NCBI GenBank assembly: GCA_035772405.1
Contig: JAYKKM010000204.1
Coordinates: 1,083,122 to 1,147,121, forward strand
Length of the DNA stretch: 64,000 bases
Origin: Chrysogorgia sp. JL179-B06
Taxonomy: Eukaryota > Cnidaria > Anthozoa > Scleralcyonacea > Chrysogorgiidae
Direction of reading: 5' to 3'
The notes under the pieces are model-generated. The model made no database searches. It was not told the origin of the DNA and saw nothing but the letters and a program-made list of their open reading frames with translations. This document shows positions 1 through 11,340 of the stretch, piece after piece. The position numbers and the translations under genes are program-made. How positions within the stretch are numbered: position 1 is the first letter of the stretch; each line of letters starts with the position of its first letter.

Positions 1-137
1 AAAGCAAACCGTATTCCAATATCTAGGCTATCTAGCTGTTGTTTGATAGCAATGGATTGATAGGCTATAAACCAAGTCCAGAGACAATGCATCAAGTAAC
101 GTTCTAGCAACAGCTAAAAAGTAACAACAAATAAAGT

Positions 138-793
138 CTAATTATCTAACCTTTCTTGTGTTTGCATTTGACTATATTTGGTTTTATGTTTAGTTCTATA
201 TCTGTCTGCAGATTGCTTCAAACTCCATTTTTGCAGGCATACGGGGTTGAATCCAGGGTGTTGTGTGACACATTTGGCATTTTGAAGACCTTTGGCTTCA
301 AGGTCTCTCATCACTTCCTCGCTTTTCATGGCTTCCTCACAGCCTTCCAGCTCACAACAGCAGTGGCATTCGTAGGCGTTTGTTAAAGATTCTATCCCAC
401 AGTTGCCACATTTACAAAGTTGGGTAGATTCACGTCTGTTTATATTCATGTAAATTAATGTATAATATATAAATACAGATTCAGAAACAAAAAATATTTC
501 AATCCATGTTTACTCGCTACTTACCACTCGCTTACTTCCACAGAACCATCTAGTCTTCTCCCAAGCTTTTCTACCAACTCCAACCGTTCTCTTTCTTGCC
601 TATTGTAGTTTTCCAACCACTCTTCGTCGGCTAAAGGTTCCTCGGCATATGCATGGCCCATGCATTCTTCATCGCTAGTTGAGTCGTTAGAATTTTCGAG
701 CTCACCGTTTGCCATTATATATCCCGGGATATAATTTATGTCCGAGTCATCAGACTGATAACTCTCTTCTGAATCCGTTTCATGGTTAGACAT
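138..793 (-). pseudogene. P2X7-like cysteine-domain protein, two exons
   Basis: The first block (793 down to about 525) starts with ATG and encodes an acidic, Ser/Glu/Asp-rich leader ending RLDGSVEVSEW. The second block (about 440 to 138) encodes CKCGNCGIE, then ECHCCCELEGC, then CVTQHPGFNPVCL and an aromatic tail with DRYR. This Cys order is that of the intracellular C-terminal domain of P2X7, which occurs as a free-standing zinc-binding domain in many cnidarian and fish proteins; its function there is not established. In the second copy at 37 kb the exon junction falls within the Trp codon before C-x-C. Here the strong donor TG|GTAAGT is present, but the matching acceptor position reads ctt instead of an AG, and the only nearby AG would create a stop. 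The C-terminal YR/PSC part usual in the family is not seen before the window edge. I therefore lean to a decayed copy, but an unusual splice site is possible. Confidence 0.55.
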
Positions 794-1348
794 GATAGCC
801 AGAAAACAACAGTAATACTAATAAACTTCGATTGATTCAATTTGAGGCAAAAAATGGCGGACTGAACTCATTCAACTCAAGCCGATCAAAGCTAAATGCC
901 GACTACCTTGCATGATGTCACAAAACGGGCTAGACCCAGGCTCTTTGTGGTTACAAAATACGACGGCCAAGGTCCATCAAAAGCCAACTTTAAACTGCCA
1001 TAAAACTCGAACGATTTGACCAAATTAAAAAAAAAATTCACTGATATTCTAGAAATGATGCCGAGATTTGATATAGCCAAAAAAATATTTTGGGGTTAGG
1101 TGCACTTTAACTAAGAAATGGTTAGAATAAGAATGGAATTAGTTCTATTACACCTTTAACAGCACCACCATTTTAAAAAATTAAATAACTTATTTTTTAT
1201 TTATTTTAAACCCCCTTTCAAGGACTTAAATTAAACATGACCCCTCTTTTTCAAGAAGAAAATACCACTCCCACCCCTCCATAAATAATGACCGGTCCCT
1301 AAGTGTTGTATTCACTCAGTGAAACTCCACAACAGTTCTTGCACTTAC

Positions 1349-4289
1349 ATTTCACTGTCTTGTAATAACATACAAGTTGACCTATGATCTCTGATATTTT
1401 TATGGTCAATTCCCAATCCACAAGATAAGCAAATGATACATGGTCCACCATCACAATCCTGTTTACAAATGAAAGGTTCATTGTCAAATTTCTGAAAATA
1501 TTCAGTATTTCAGAGCCTTCACACACACACACAAGTAGAGGTCAAGTGTTTATGTTTTGTGTAACAAACTCTCCACTTCATTAACTTAAACAACAAAGTT
1601 AATAATGTAAATTATTGACAACTAAACTTAATTTTCTACAGTAAGTCTATTTATAAGTCTACTGTAAACATTCAGACCAACCATTGTAATAGCATACTTC
1701 TATAATAGTTATGTAATCGACTACTGTATAATGAGTGTATACAGTACAAACAAACGTTAACATTATATCAACAATGATTAAAATAGACTGATTGAGACCA
1801 CATTATTTATTTATTTCACAAATTTCTTACTTAGTCCCCAATCACAAATGCAACTGAACTGGGGAAGCTAAGGTGCTTTAGTTCCCACAATATTTCTGAG
1901 AATTGGTCAAGCCCCACCCTTGAATATTTCAGTAAATGGGGCTAAAATTTTATAAGAGAGTATCAGTATGGTATACCCTTCTGTCAAATTATGTGATGAA
2001 TCACACCCAAGAAAACACTGCTCCTGCTATGCTAGTACTGCGGAATTATTTTGTAAACCTATTTAGGTGGCTAAAAACCTTGGTTAAAATAATATTACAG
2101 GCTCATTTCCAGCGTTCGGAGGTTTTGCACTTACTTAACACAAAGGAAAGGCAAGTATAATGTGCTTAAAGATATGGCTTAGAATCAAGTATAAAATACA
2201 TTTCAACTGCAACAATATACATATATAAATATGTACTATACACATTTAGAATAACTTACATCACTGATTATTGGAGAAGTATCCAAATCTAACTGAATGG
2301 GTCGGATATATACTATTGCTTGACCAACACAACATGTTTCTCTCAGATATGGAATGGAATAACCAGATGAACCAAATGGAATTGTCTGCAATCAGCGGCG
2401 TCGCCAGGCCTGCTAGAGTGGGGTGGACAAAAGCACGATAAAGTCTAGGGGGACCGGGGGTATGCTCCCCCGGTCCCCCTAGACTTTATCACCCTAGGGT
2501 TTCATCTTTTCTCCACGGATTTGAACAAACTAAAAAATCGGTCCTGATGATAATTGGGGTAGCGCCTCCAACTCAAATAACTACTATACATACGAAGCGA
2601 TCAGGTTCGCCGTTTGCAACAATACTCTGCAAACATACATTGTCACAATATTCATTACCCCCCCCCCCCAACAATTTTCTCCACGGATTTGAACAAACTA
2701 ACAAATCGGTCCTGATGATAATTGGGGTGGACAAGTCCACCCCGTCGTGACGCCACTGTCCTCACACCACTACCACCGCCAATAGCTCTAAGTAACTCAA
2801 AACCTCCACCATCTTTTAATTTCATATACTGAGTTTCAATGTGACTTGTGAATTCATTGTGATCTGCTTTCTTATTTGGGAAAACTATCTTCTTTTTTCC
2901 AAGTCCTGCTTTTCTTAAAACTTCTATCTCCTCCCTATTTGGTGTTTTATTTGCATCACTTTCACTTAGCAAACAAAAATCATGTGTCCATGATTCCTTT
3001 ATGTAAAAAGGAGTTAAAGTAGCTTGCTTTCCTTTTTTATATTTGCCTCCTGGCACAACAAATGATGATGGTCTCTTATTTTGTTGGTTTCTCCCTGCCA
3101 GTCCTGGAAAAGCATTTCTGTTGAATATTAACAAATATGATTGTATTAATTATCCAGTTAAATGGGTCCTACTAAACACCGTCCGCGAACGCCCGCGAAG
3201 TTATTTTAACCGCCCGTGGCCAATACTATTCTAGTTTAGCTGTTTACTTATCTTTACTGACTTAGTTTTCTACTAAATACGACATATACTTCACTTTTAC
3301 GCCATTCGTAAACACGAAATGAAACGCCATTTTGTCCCCTCGCCTGAGGCATGGGGGCCAGTGTGCTAATCCCGGCCGGCGTTAGATTATAAATAATATT
3401 ATCTTATGGGTAAGTCATTTGCTATTTTTAAAGTCGATCAGCAAACGAGGCGGTGGTGTGAAGTGAATGAGTGGGATTAACAAAAACAATGAATGGATGT
3501 GGTGAGAAGTCACTGTTTATGTCCACCCTTGCTAGACAAAAACAGAAACTAATAAGGGGATAAGTGTGATGCCTCTCGTGGAAACGAGCATGAGGCCTGC
3601 GTGTTTAAAATAATAAAGTTTTACATGCACTGACATGAACATAGAGATAAAAAATAATATTATTTATTAGCACACTGGCCCCCATGCCTCCGGCGAGGGG
3701 ACAAAATGGCGCTTCATTTCGTGTTTACGAATGGCGTAAAAGTGAAGTATATGTCGTATTTAGTAGAAAACTAAGTCAGTAAAGATAAGTAAACAGCTAA
3801 ACTAGAACAGTATTGGCCACGGGTGGTTAAAATAACTCCACGGACGTTCGCGGACGTCCGCGGACGGTGTTTAGTAGGACCGAGTTAAATTTGTAACCTG
3901 AAATAGTTGTTAGATAATTGCATATAATATATACCACTTGTAAACTGCAAATTAAATTGAATAATCACGCACTAATTACCTGAAGTTCATAGCTACTCGT
4001 TCTGCTTTCGAACTAGATGCATCTGATGCAAATTCATTCCGAGATTCATTCGTCGGATTTATACTGTTTCTATTAATTAAAAGAGTGATGAGTCCATGAT
4101 GCTTTTAAAAAATGAACGTAAATTTCAGTAAATCAACACACTGAGTGTCACATTTAAGTTGCTGTACCTATCAAGCTGTTCTTTAAAATAATTTTCAATC
4201 TTCTTGGCTGCTTCTTTTAAGGCATTTGAAGTTCTTTGAATGAGCTTTGCTTTCCAGTTTTGATTGCCTGTTCTCCCTTCTTCCGCCAT
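1349..4289 (-). CDS. G2E3/HECT-E3-like protein, N-terminal half, four exons (exon 3 interrupted)
   Basis: Four exons join with matching phases: 4289-4168 (ATG, MAEEGRTGNQNW; ends phase 2), 4069-3980 (ends phase 2), 3117-2260 (ends phase 0) and 1491-1349. All have AG acceptors and GT donors (GTACAG, GTAATT, GTAAGT, GTAAGT). Exon 3 reads FVVPGGKYKKGKQ, then SWTHDFCLL, then AGLGKKKIVFPNKK, then LKDGGGFELLR. It resumes after an insertion with GYSIPYLRETC and VYIRPIQLDLD. That order is the pre-HECT region of proteins annotated as G2/M-phase-specific E3 ubiquitin ligase-like in invertebrates and fish. Exon 4 encodes a small zinc-binding box, PCIICLSCGLGID then DHRSTC. No HECT domain is seen; the next gene begins 550 bp further on, so the gene may be truncated. 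The 366-bp MITE at 2393-2758 inside exon 3 brings stop codons, so this allele is probably null. The family call is from memory of its motifs; the exon model is directly visible. Confidence 0.65.
2393..2758. mobile_element. hAT-like MITE inside a coding exon
   Basis: The ends are inverted copies, CAGCGGCGTC at the left and GACGCCACTG at the right, of the CAG...CTG type common to hAT-like non-autonomous elements. Inside are a direct repeat of about 54 bp (2508-2561 and 2676-2729, containing tccacggatttgaacaaact) and a perfect hairpin. The G2E3-like reading frame continues on both sides. A clean 8-bp target duplication is not visible (tctgcaat versus tcctcaca), so the hAT assignment rests on the termini only. 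Confidence 0.55.
2438..2489. repeat. perfect 23-bp inverted repeat, 6-base loop
   Basis: The arms 2438-2460 and 2467-2489 are exact reverse complements (start ataaagtctaggggga, end ctagactttat) around the loop tatgct. This is a GC-rich hairpin inside the MITE. Confidence 0.9.
3164..3882. mobile_element. 719-bp MITE with about 200-bp inverted repeats and 8-bp TSD
   Basis: The termini GGGTCCTACTAAACACC and GGTGTTTAGTAGGACC are inverted, and the inverted similarity continues inward for roughly 200 bp on each side (about 3164-3370 and 3666-3882). It is flanked by identical 8-mers agttaaat at 3156-3163 and 3883-3890. There is no coding capacity. It sits in intron 2 of the G2E3-like gene. An 8-bp duplication fits hAT or P-like elements, but the GGG terminus is not the usual hAT end, so I leave the superfamily open. 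Confidence 0.85.
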
Positions 4290-4440
4290 ATTTGAGCACG
4301 TGTGGATAGCTACGCTTCTCGAACAACAGTCGAACTACAGCCGAACAGGACAGTGTCATCCTAGACCATGTTTTTAAGGCCAACCGTCCGAGAACGTTGG
4401 ACCACGTGAGACCTTGCCCATGAGACATTGCCTGAAAACA

Positions 4441-4690
4441 TGAGAACCGAAGACATGAGACTTGCCCCGAAGACACGAGACTTGGCCCGAAGACACGAGA
4501 CTTGGCCCGAAGACACGAGACTTGGCCCGAAGACACGAGACTTGGCCCGAAGACACGAGACTTGGCCCGAAGACACGAGACTTGGCCCGAAAACATGAGA
4601 ACCGAAAACATGTGACATGACCCATTGACATGAAACTTGACCCGAAGACACGAGACTTGGCCCGAAGACATGCGACATGGCCCATTGACA
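4441..4690. repeat. 20-bp minisatellite
   Basis: The unit cccgaagacacgagacttgg is repeated head to tail about seven times at 4456-4592, followed by diverged units (gaaaacatgagaacc, acatgacccattgacatg) to about 4690. Because 20 is not divisible by 3, all three reverse frames stay open and give spurious Ser/Leu/Arg-rich ORFs. The array lies 150-400 bp upstream of the G2E3-like ATG. Confidence 0.9.
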
Positions 4691-4723
4691 TTTTTGTCCC
4701 AATCCACCCCTCATAAATAGGTT

Positions 4724-5017
4724 GTGATTTTGAACGACTTTCGCTGGTGTCCCTCCATGATTGCCTGGGGAGATTTACTACAGCTACTCAAAGGTGACCA
4801 CCTTGCCGCCCCAAATATTTTTTGTGCAAACGACATCGAATTCGACAGAGAGATGCCTTTCTTTGCCACTGCAGATGCCCCACTCGTGCTGAAAGGGGGA
4901 TCTCTAGATCACGCGAACTCTCAAATGATGCAGGTCAGATGGGTCTTCTTTAATTTCTGGCGAAAAATCCCACAAGAGTTGCAAAAGAATCTACTGCCAG
5001 GTGTTTTGCGTGGCTGA
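4724..5017 (+). pseudogene. C-terminal fragment of an SF3-type helicase-like protein
   Basis: The 97-residue frame reads MIAWGDLLQLLKGDHLAAPN, then EMPFFATADAPLV, then MMQVRWVFFNFWRKIP. I recognise the spacing W..LL.LLEG..V..P, P.FATS, TEMM.VRW from a group of repetitive helicase-like proteins in cnidarian genomes. The FAT(S) box would be the sensor or motif-C region of an SF3-like ATPase. The Walker A and B regions would lie upstream, but that space is taken by the minisatellite, so this is a truncated relic. Recognition is from memory and not certain; it could be a fragment of some other P-loop transposon helicase. Confidence 0.4.
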
Positions 5018-5970
5018 TTGTTGACTTTAAATAAGTGCCAGTTACTTAATTATAGACGTTAGCACAGTACTCCACTACAGTACTCCACTGGTTTTGCAGT
5101 AAATTACTTTTCCCCTTCGCAATTTTTTAGTTGTAGTGATGCATACGAACTCAATAAACCCTGTATAGCTGCTAAATTATAATTCTACCGGCTGTTTTAC
5201 CGGTATATGTAACAGTACTCCATCTAAACCGTAAATATAACTTATAAGTGATATCAAGTTTTAGTTATGATGCAGATGGAGTACTGTTGGAAATATTAGT
5301 AGAATTAATTTATTTATGACTTAAATTCTACAGACATATGTGATTTTGTATCTACAAAAAGACACAGAGGCAGTAGTTGTTTACAATGGTATTTATTAGG
5401 AAGAAATCCGGCAAACTGGTGGAGTACTGTGGTGTGTGTATACAGTAAAAGCATGTTTGTGGTCATGTAGTTTGTTTATATGTATATATTTACATATATT
5501 GGACATGGAAGAAAGGATTACTTAAAAATATATAGCACACACGTGCAATTAGTTATTAAACAAAAATGTAAGCTATTGATTCAATATTTCGTTCGAGAAC
5601 CGTGTCCCTCAGTAAGCGCTAACATAGCTTTTTTTACTGGTTTGACAGGGATCGTTGTCCAGGGATACTGTTTGACAGGGATACTGTCGCGAATGTCGCT
5701 CAAGCGATATGGCGGGAGCGACAGTGATTAAGACCTAACCAATCAAAATTCGAGTTGACTATCGCTCAGTTATAGCGGAAGTTCAGTCAATAAAATGTTA
5801 CGGTTCATCGGCTATATAATTTAGCCGCAGGAGAGAATCTGACAGCAAGAGCTTAGCGAGCGTGATAATATAGTTCGAGTGTCCATTTAATTGTAAGAGC
5901 AGTTAGTACACAGTCGTTGGTTAAAAGTTCCAGTTGGAGAAACGTAATTCCAAATCAATTGATTTGAAGC
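5018..5970. other. no gene seen; short inverted repeat
   Basis: This stretch is AT-rich. It has a perfect 15-bp inverted repeat, aacagtactccatct at 5211-5225 and its complement at 5274-5288, and the word agtactcca recurs at about 5067, 5079 and 5412. A short ORF at 5480-5731 has no recognisable motif. Confidence 0.5.
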
Positions 5971-6543
5971 GTGGAGAAAACATCGGGCGTTTGGGTCTGC
6001 TTGCCAGTTGCTATACAATATTGTCGGCAACCGAGAGAGAGAAACTGCGCGCATTTCGGTAGGGAGGATATGCCATTTATCCAATCTGCAGTTCCCAGTA
6101 GCCAGAAACATTGGTCAGAGGATCGCATTCCAACAAGGTTAGATAAATACGCTTGTTATGTTAATTTTAATTTGTATGAGCAATTTCTAGATTATAATTT
6201 CATGTCCAAACCGACCAAACGTTCACGGTGTGATCGACTCTTGTTGATAAGAGTTAGACCGGTTTAGACTTCTCAATACTACGGTTTGCGCTGAGACGGA
6301 GAGACACCGGAGAAAGCCTAAATTATCTGGTCCGCAGTTAACAAGCCAAGTTGTTCTATGATTAAATAATATTTGTAATGCATATAACTCGCTTAAACCT
6401 GGCGCCTAGCCATTATCAGATAATAATGCAAATAATCCCATCACCCTGAATCAGTCTATGTAGAAATTTCTTTCCATATTTCATGTATTAAATATATATA
6501 CAAAACTAATACTGGGAGTTCTTATCAGAAGTGAAATGCTGCC

Positions 6544-7347
6544 TCAGAACATACACAGGAGCAGTGGGTATATTAGAAGGGCCTTCCGTTTGTTTGTTTG
6601 TTTGAAATATGACCGCTGCTGCCGTTTGTCTTTGGCCCCACCTTTGCAAACGTTGAAATAGCCTTGGATGAACCACGAAAAGAAATCACCAGTCATTTTA
6701 TCGTAGTCCTCTTTTAAAATTATTCCCTTGCCATGAGCCACGGCAACAATAAGATGAAGACGGCGCCCGCCTGCAAGCTCCTTACTCCCTTTTGCTGTTA
6801 ACTTTAATCCTTCTCCGCACCTTCGCCACACACAGGCTCTTGTCGTACACGCATCCTTCATGGGATTAAACTTGTGAACAAATGACACACCATCAAAGTA
6901 AAAAGCATCATGTTTTGTGTAAAAATCTGGACAAGACTTTAACACACTTTTGCACACGTGCATACTTTAATCTTATCATTTTGTCCTTATCCGACAACAA
7001 TCCTTTTTTCCGTACTTGCAGGAATTTGAACCCCATACCAATGAGATACTTAGTGTAGGTTCTGTGGTGAATAAGCGTCTGCGGGTCAAGGCCTGCTTGT
7101 GCAACCAGCCCCATGACTGTGATATTGCAATGTCTCCTGCGCATATTTCTCAAAGTTCTTAGCAATACACGCTTGTCTTTTGCACTAAGTCTAGGATGCT
7201 GACCAGGCTTTCTTTTGCATATAACATCATCAGCGACATATTTCTCTTCCAAATGCGATGGGCCGATGATTTAGACATGCCACACCCTCTTAGCAATCTC
7301 CCTGAAACTCCCTTCTTCTTTCTCTCTGAGACAAAAGGCAAATGCAC
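6544..7347 (-). pseudogene. Tc1/mariner-type transposase, frameshifted and truncated
   Basis: Three overlapping frames give one transposase. 7347-7250 carries the end of the first helix-turn-helix (GMSKSSAHRIWKR). 7252-6960 carries the second (CKRKPGQHPRLSAKDKR) and the linker to KFLQVRKKGLLSDKDK. 6963-6544 carries the catalytic core start FYFDGVSFVHKFNP with the first Asp, then WRRCGEGLKLTAKGSKE, IVAVAHGKGII and DKMTGDFFSWFIQGYF. At least two frameshifts (near 7250 and 6960) are needed, and the copy stops just before the expected DN(D)PSQ second-Asp box. It cannot be active. Confidence 0.75.
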
Positions 7348-7699
7348 TTAATTTCGTCAGCGTGTTCACTGGCCCTTGCACATGCAACACTTAGCAGACT
7401 AATTGCTTGCCTTCCTCTTATATCATTGTTTACAAACCAATTAGAACACTTAATGATTAATCTTTAAATGCCACCAAAATATTAAGTTTTACCATTTCTT
7501 ACAATAACAGTGTCAATTGGGTAAAATATTATACTCACAGGGAATAAATACAATTAAACGTTTACTTCCATTTTCAGACAATCATGGAATAATTACATTG
7601 GGACAGTGAAGGCTCATTGCTCTTTAGCAAGCACGGTGGGGATAGGGGAAGGTAGAATAAAATGTATACCGATAGAGAAGAAACCAAGATTCATTAGAA

Positions 7700-8606
7700 G
7701 CTGCAGTGTCCCAATTATTCCCTGATTGTAGGTTTTGTCACCAATTTTTGGGAAATTGGAGAACACAGTCAAAAATTCCCTTGAATTTGCGGATTTTATT
7801 AAGAGCATTACTCTTAATACTGATGAGGGATTGGTATCGTTTGATGCAGTTTCTCTCTTCACCAAAATACCAGTTGATCTTGGTATCACAATTGCCAACA
7901 ATAGACTAAGACAGGATGTTACTGTAGATCAAAGAACATTGTTGCCTGTTGAGAATATAATAGAACTCTTGAATGAAAAAACAACACACACTGACAAATA
8001 TCTTTCATTTCATTCTCACCACGCCATAAGAAGTCCGTTTCTAGAAATTTGTTTTTGAGAGCTCAAGGCATACCATCTAGTTCCGCTTCAAGGGAAAGTG
8101 AGCGAAAACATGTATTCGCTTTCAAGGCAAATAACTATCCTAATGATTTTGTAAAAACTGTTTAAAACCTGCAGTTACTCCACCACGTACAAACTCTGAG
8201 AACGAAAGTTCAGTGATGGGTTTTGCGGAATCTCAAAAAACTTCCTTGACGTTGGTTATATTTTTGCAAAACCTAAGGATTGTATAGAAGGAATAGAGGA
8301 AATATTCCATTCCGTGTAATGACTGATCAAGAGTACATCGGTCAGGACTAAACGTCAGTTTCGTGCGCGTTTAAAAGAACACTGAAAGGCTGTTTTCTTT
8401 TTGAAAAGGAAAATGCTTTGTCGGAGCATGCGTGCATAACCTACTATGAGATTGCATGGGAAAATTCAAAAATTATTACCACTAATCCGCGGTACCATCA
8501 GAGACATTGTCTGGAGGCTTGGCATATCAATAGCGCTCACGCTCCATTGAATCACGATGACGGTGGTTTATTTCCAAAAGCTTATTTACATCTTATTAAT
8601 AGATAA
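7700..8606 (+). pseudogene. Penelope-like element: RT end plus GIY-YIG-like tail
   Basis: The RT part reads NSLEFADFI, then LVSFDAVSLFTKIPVD, the signature around the first catalytic Asp in Penelope-like and related RTs. After a deletion comes RAQGIPSSSASRESERKHV then NNYPNDFV. The C-terminal block 8418-8606 reads SEHACITYYEIAWENSKII then EAWHINSAHAPLN and GGLFPKAYLHLI, the GIY-YIG-associated tail of Penelope-like elements. The YADD and the GIY-YIG core are missing or scrambled, and several frameshifts and stops lie between 8060 and 8410. Small introns or LTR-like repeats, often found with these elements, were not detected. Confidence 0.7.
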
Positions 8607-9990
8607 CGTCATCATCCGTTCTATTAGGGCATAAAAAAAGTTTCGTTCAAAAAACGTTTCAAAGGCAGAGTAGCGTCAAACTCTGTCTGATTTGTCACCT
8701 GATTGCGTTTGGAAATTATTTGTCTTAAATCGATCTGTTTTAACCCTAGGCATTATGAATTTACACTTCTTCCTAAGATTTATTGAGGTATTATTTACAG
8801 TGGGTCATAAATTATGTAGCTTATGAGTGTTTTGCATCTGGAAATTCTGAGGCAAAAACTTCCCTTTCTGAAAAGTCCCTTTCAGTTAGTGACAACTCGA
8901 CCCATATCATACCTTTGTTAAACCCATGCTATTAAACGATCCTACCACTGGATCCTACAACTTCCAAATTTAAGTACAGACTCTCCAATCTGAAGGTGTG
9001 ACAGCCATGCAGTGCAGACAATTTAAAGGCAATTTCAAAATATATGAAGGCTTTTATTTTATATACTGTATTTTAGATACATTTAAAGTGTTGATGAATA
9101 ATAAGGTTGAGCCACAAAGGAGCTATTTGGTGAGACCCCTTATCCATTGTTTCTAAATTCTCTAAAAAGTGAAATATTGTAACGTCAGTGCAGCTTTCCA
9201 AAGCCTCTGATAGCCATTGTCAAAGGTGTAAAATCCAAAGACCAGTTTAAAAAGAGGGAACTAGGCAGTTACGCATTAAAGATTATTGGTGGTAATCATT
9301 GTCCAAAGACGATTTATCAGCTGCACAAAGAGCGAAAATTGGATCAAAGTATACACAAATAGGCTGTGGTTCAGCTATTTATTGGTAAGTTCAATGTAGA
9401 TTTTTAACCAATTCGCAGAAACTGTTTAAGTTTTATGAATCACTTATCAGTGATATTTTTTGACAGAAATGCCTGAGCAGGGTGCACTAAGACTGGCCCA
9501 GTTGCATAACACTTTATGAAGTACACTTGAAGTACTTCATGAAATACACTTTATGAAGTACACATGAAGTACTTACAGGGTGGACTCGCTTCATCATGAT
9601 TTAACTACTAGTGACAAGGTACTTGAAATTTTAGTATTTGTTTAAACTATTGTGAACAGTTATATTGGAACATTGTCATGTCTTGTACAGGATTTAATTG
9701 TTTTGCTGTTGCAATTTATATAGATTGAGCTTTGCAAGAATGCATCGTCACATCATTATGAGGGGAGAAAATGTGTAGAATGGAAATATGTATAGAATGG
9801 CGAAAGAGTGTTCTACTATAATTGGAGATAATGTGAGTATAACTGGTGTTGCATAAATTATGTTTACCAGGGGCATTCGAAATGGGGTGCACATTAAGTT
9901 TCAGAACATTTTGAATTTTGCAGTTTAGAAGTGTATTTTCTATAATTTCTGAGAATAACTTACTCATCACATTTAGTTTGGCTTTGCAAA
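8607..9990. other. no gene seen; short gaagtact repeat cluster
   Basis: No conserved coding signal. At 9505-9576 the word tttatgaagtacacttgaagtactt recurs in slightly altered form two to three times, and its core gaagtacttc is palindromic. Confidence 0.5.
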
Positions 9991-10000
9991 ATAGGGGTGT

Positions 10001-10372
10001 GTGTCTACGGCCCCTGGATCCCTGCCTGCTAGTTATGCATTTATTTATCTATTGGAATATTGTCTTGTAATTTTCCAACAGGTAAATTTTATGAAAGATC
10101 TTATTTTGTTTGCTGTAACAAATTTATATGTAGCTACAGGTATATGTTTGGGTTATTTAATTATACCTCCATTGTTTGTTGGAAACAACACTATCAAACA
10201 TATTTTGTGTGTCAGTGAGTTTAATGATGAACTTGTCACAACTTTGCTGGACACACTTGATAAATATAGAAAAGCAGAAGGGACAGAGAATATCGAAGAA
10301 AGTTCTGAAAACACCCATTTGGCCATACTTAGGAAGATTGACTTCCCTCCTTCAAAACTTAAAATATTATGA
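10001..10372 (+). CDS. unrecognised ORF, 123 residues
   Basis: The N-terminal half is hydrophobic (YLLEYCLVIF, GICLGYLIIPPLFV). The second half is acidic and helical (FNDELVTTLLDTLDKYRK, SKLKIL). No family is recognised. The second half has coding-like composition and could be an exon end; the start is not supported by an AUG. It may be chance. Confidence 0.2.
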   Translation: MSTAPGSLPASYAFIYLLEYCLVIFQQVNFMKDLILFAVTNLYVATGICLGYLIIPPLFVGNNTIKHILCVSEFNDELVTTLLDTLDKYRKAEGTENIEESSENTHLAILRKIDFPPSKLKIL

Positions 10373-11156
10373 GGTGATGTTACTGGGCTGAACTTCTGGT
10401 GGCAGAAGTTAAGTCCAAAACAACATTAGCAGAAATATTAAGAATAAAAGAAATGAGAGCGGTGCACAATGTCTTTGTAAAACACTCAAATTCTTCTTAG
10501 AAAGATGCAAAGAAAAGATACAGTAAAATGGTTAACGTAACAGAACATGACAAGTATAGTTATGTTGACACTTAAATTACCAATTATCGTAGATTTGTAT
10601 TGTGATTGTCCTGTTTTGTAATGGCTCTAACCCTACATTTTGATGTTGGTCTAGGCTTTGTTGGTCTTGGCAATATTAATTTAGGTACAATGGTTGGAAC
10701 GTTATGAAGACTTCTTCTCACCCTCAAAATGCCTGGAACAAACTTTGTGATACTTATTTGGTACGAAGTTAGTTCTACCAACCCAATGCAACCACATCTT
10801 TCTTAGCTTTTTATCAGTTGGAAATTGGTAAAATAAAAGCTCTGGATTTCGTTTTGTGTTGCTATCACATGTAGGAATACAGCAAGATGTTCCACCTCCT
10901 TTCTGAACACGTAGTTAATCCCCCGCCTCTTAAAGTTGGCAATTCTTTGTCTGACTCCATTGAAGGACCCGGGTCATTATCCATTATATAAATTAATACT
11001 AAAACCTATTTCTTATTTACAATTATATTTATGTTATTGATATGCTTTTATATAATTATATATTTTACAATTGACTATTTACAAATTTACTCTATGTATA
11101 TATACATTTACCTACCTAAAATTTTTAATATAACTATCAAGATTTATACCCACCTA

Positions 11157-11340
11157 ACAATATAACGTTGTCATAATGTTGGGCTTACGTTGTGACAACG
11201 TCGTACGCAAACAACCTGAGAACGCCGATTTGTAGACACCTGAGAACGTTGTCACAACGTCCCGGGAAAGTTATTTTAACGTTGTCACAACATTGTGTCA
11301 ACGTTGTAATGAGGTTGTGTCACAACGTTCTCACAACGTT
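11157..11340. repeat. acaacgtt/aacgttgt word cluster
   Basis: Within 185 bp the word acgttgt or its complement acaacgt occurs at least eight times at irregular spacing, including the composite palindrome acgttgtgacaacgt. Related gtcgacgttgctacgacgtc follows near 11410. No open frame runs through it except by chance. Confidence 0.75.

Noticed and set aside
1..137. Possible further exon of the first P2X7-like gene at the window edge
   Set aside because: An AG acceptor (tttttag) is present on the minus strand, but none of the three frames shows the family's AYR..W or PSC motifs.
3560..3605. Hammerhead-ribozyme-like gatgcctctcgtggaaacgag in the MITE
   Set aside because: The required CTGATGA core is absent and the stems do not pair correctly.
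4441..4690. CRISPR-like array
   Set aside because: The units are contiguous with no unique spacers, and the surrounding sequence is eukaryotic.
4195..4714. Three overlapping reverse ORFs of up to 170 codons
   Set aside because: Most of their length is the 20-bp minisatellite read in three frames; only the part from 4289 down is used, as exon 1 of the G2E3-like gene.
7614..7901. 95-codon reverse ORF
   Set aside because: Antisense of the Penelope-like RT fragment.
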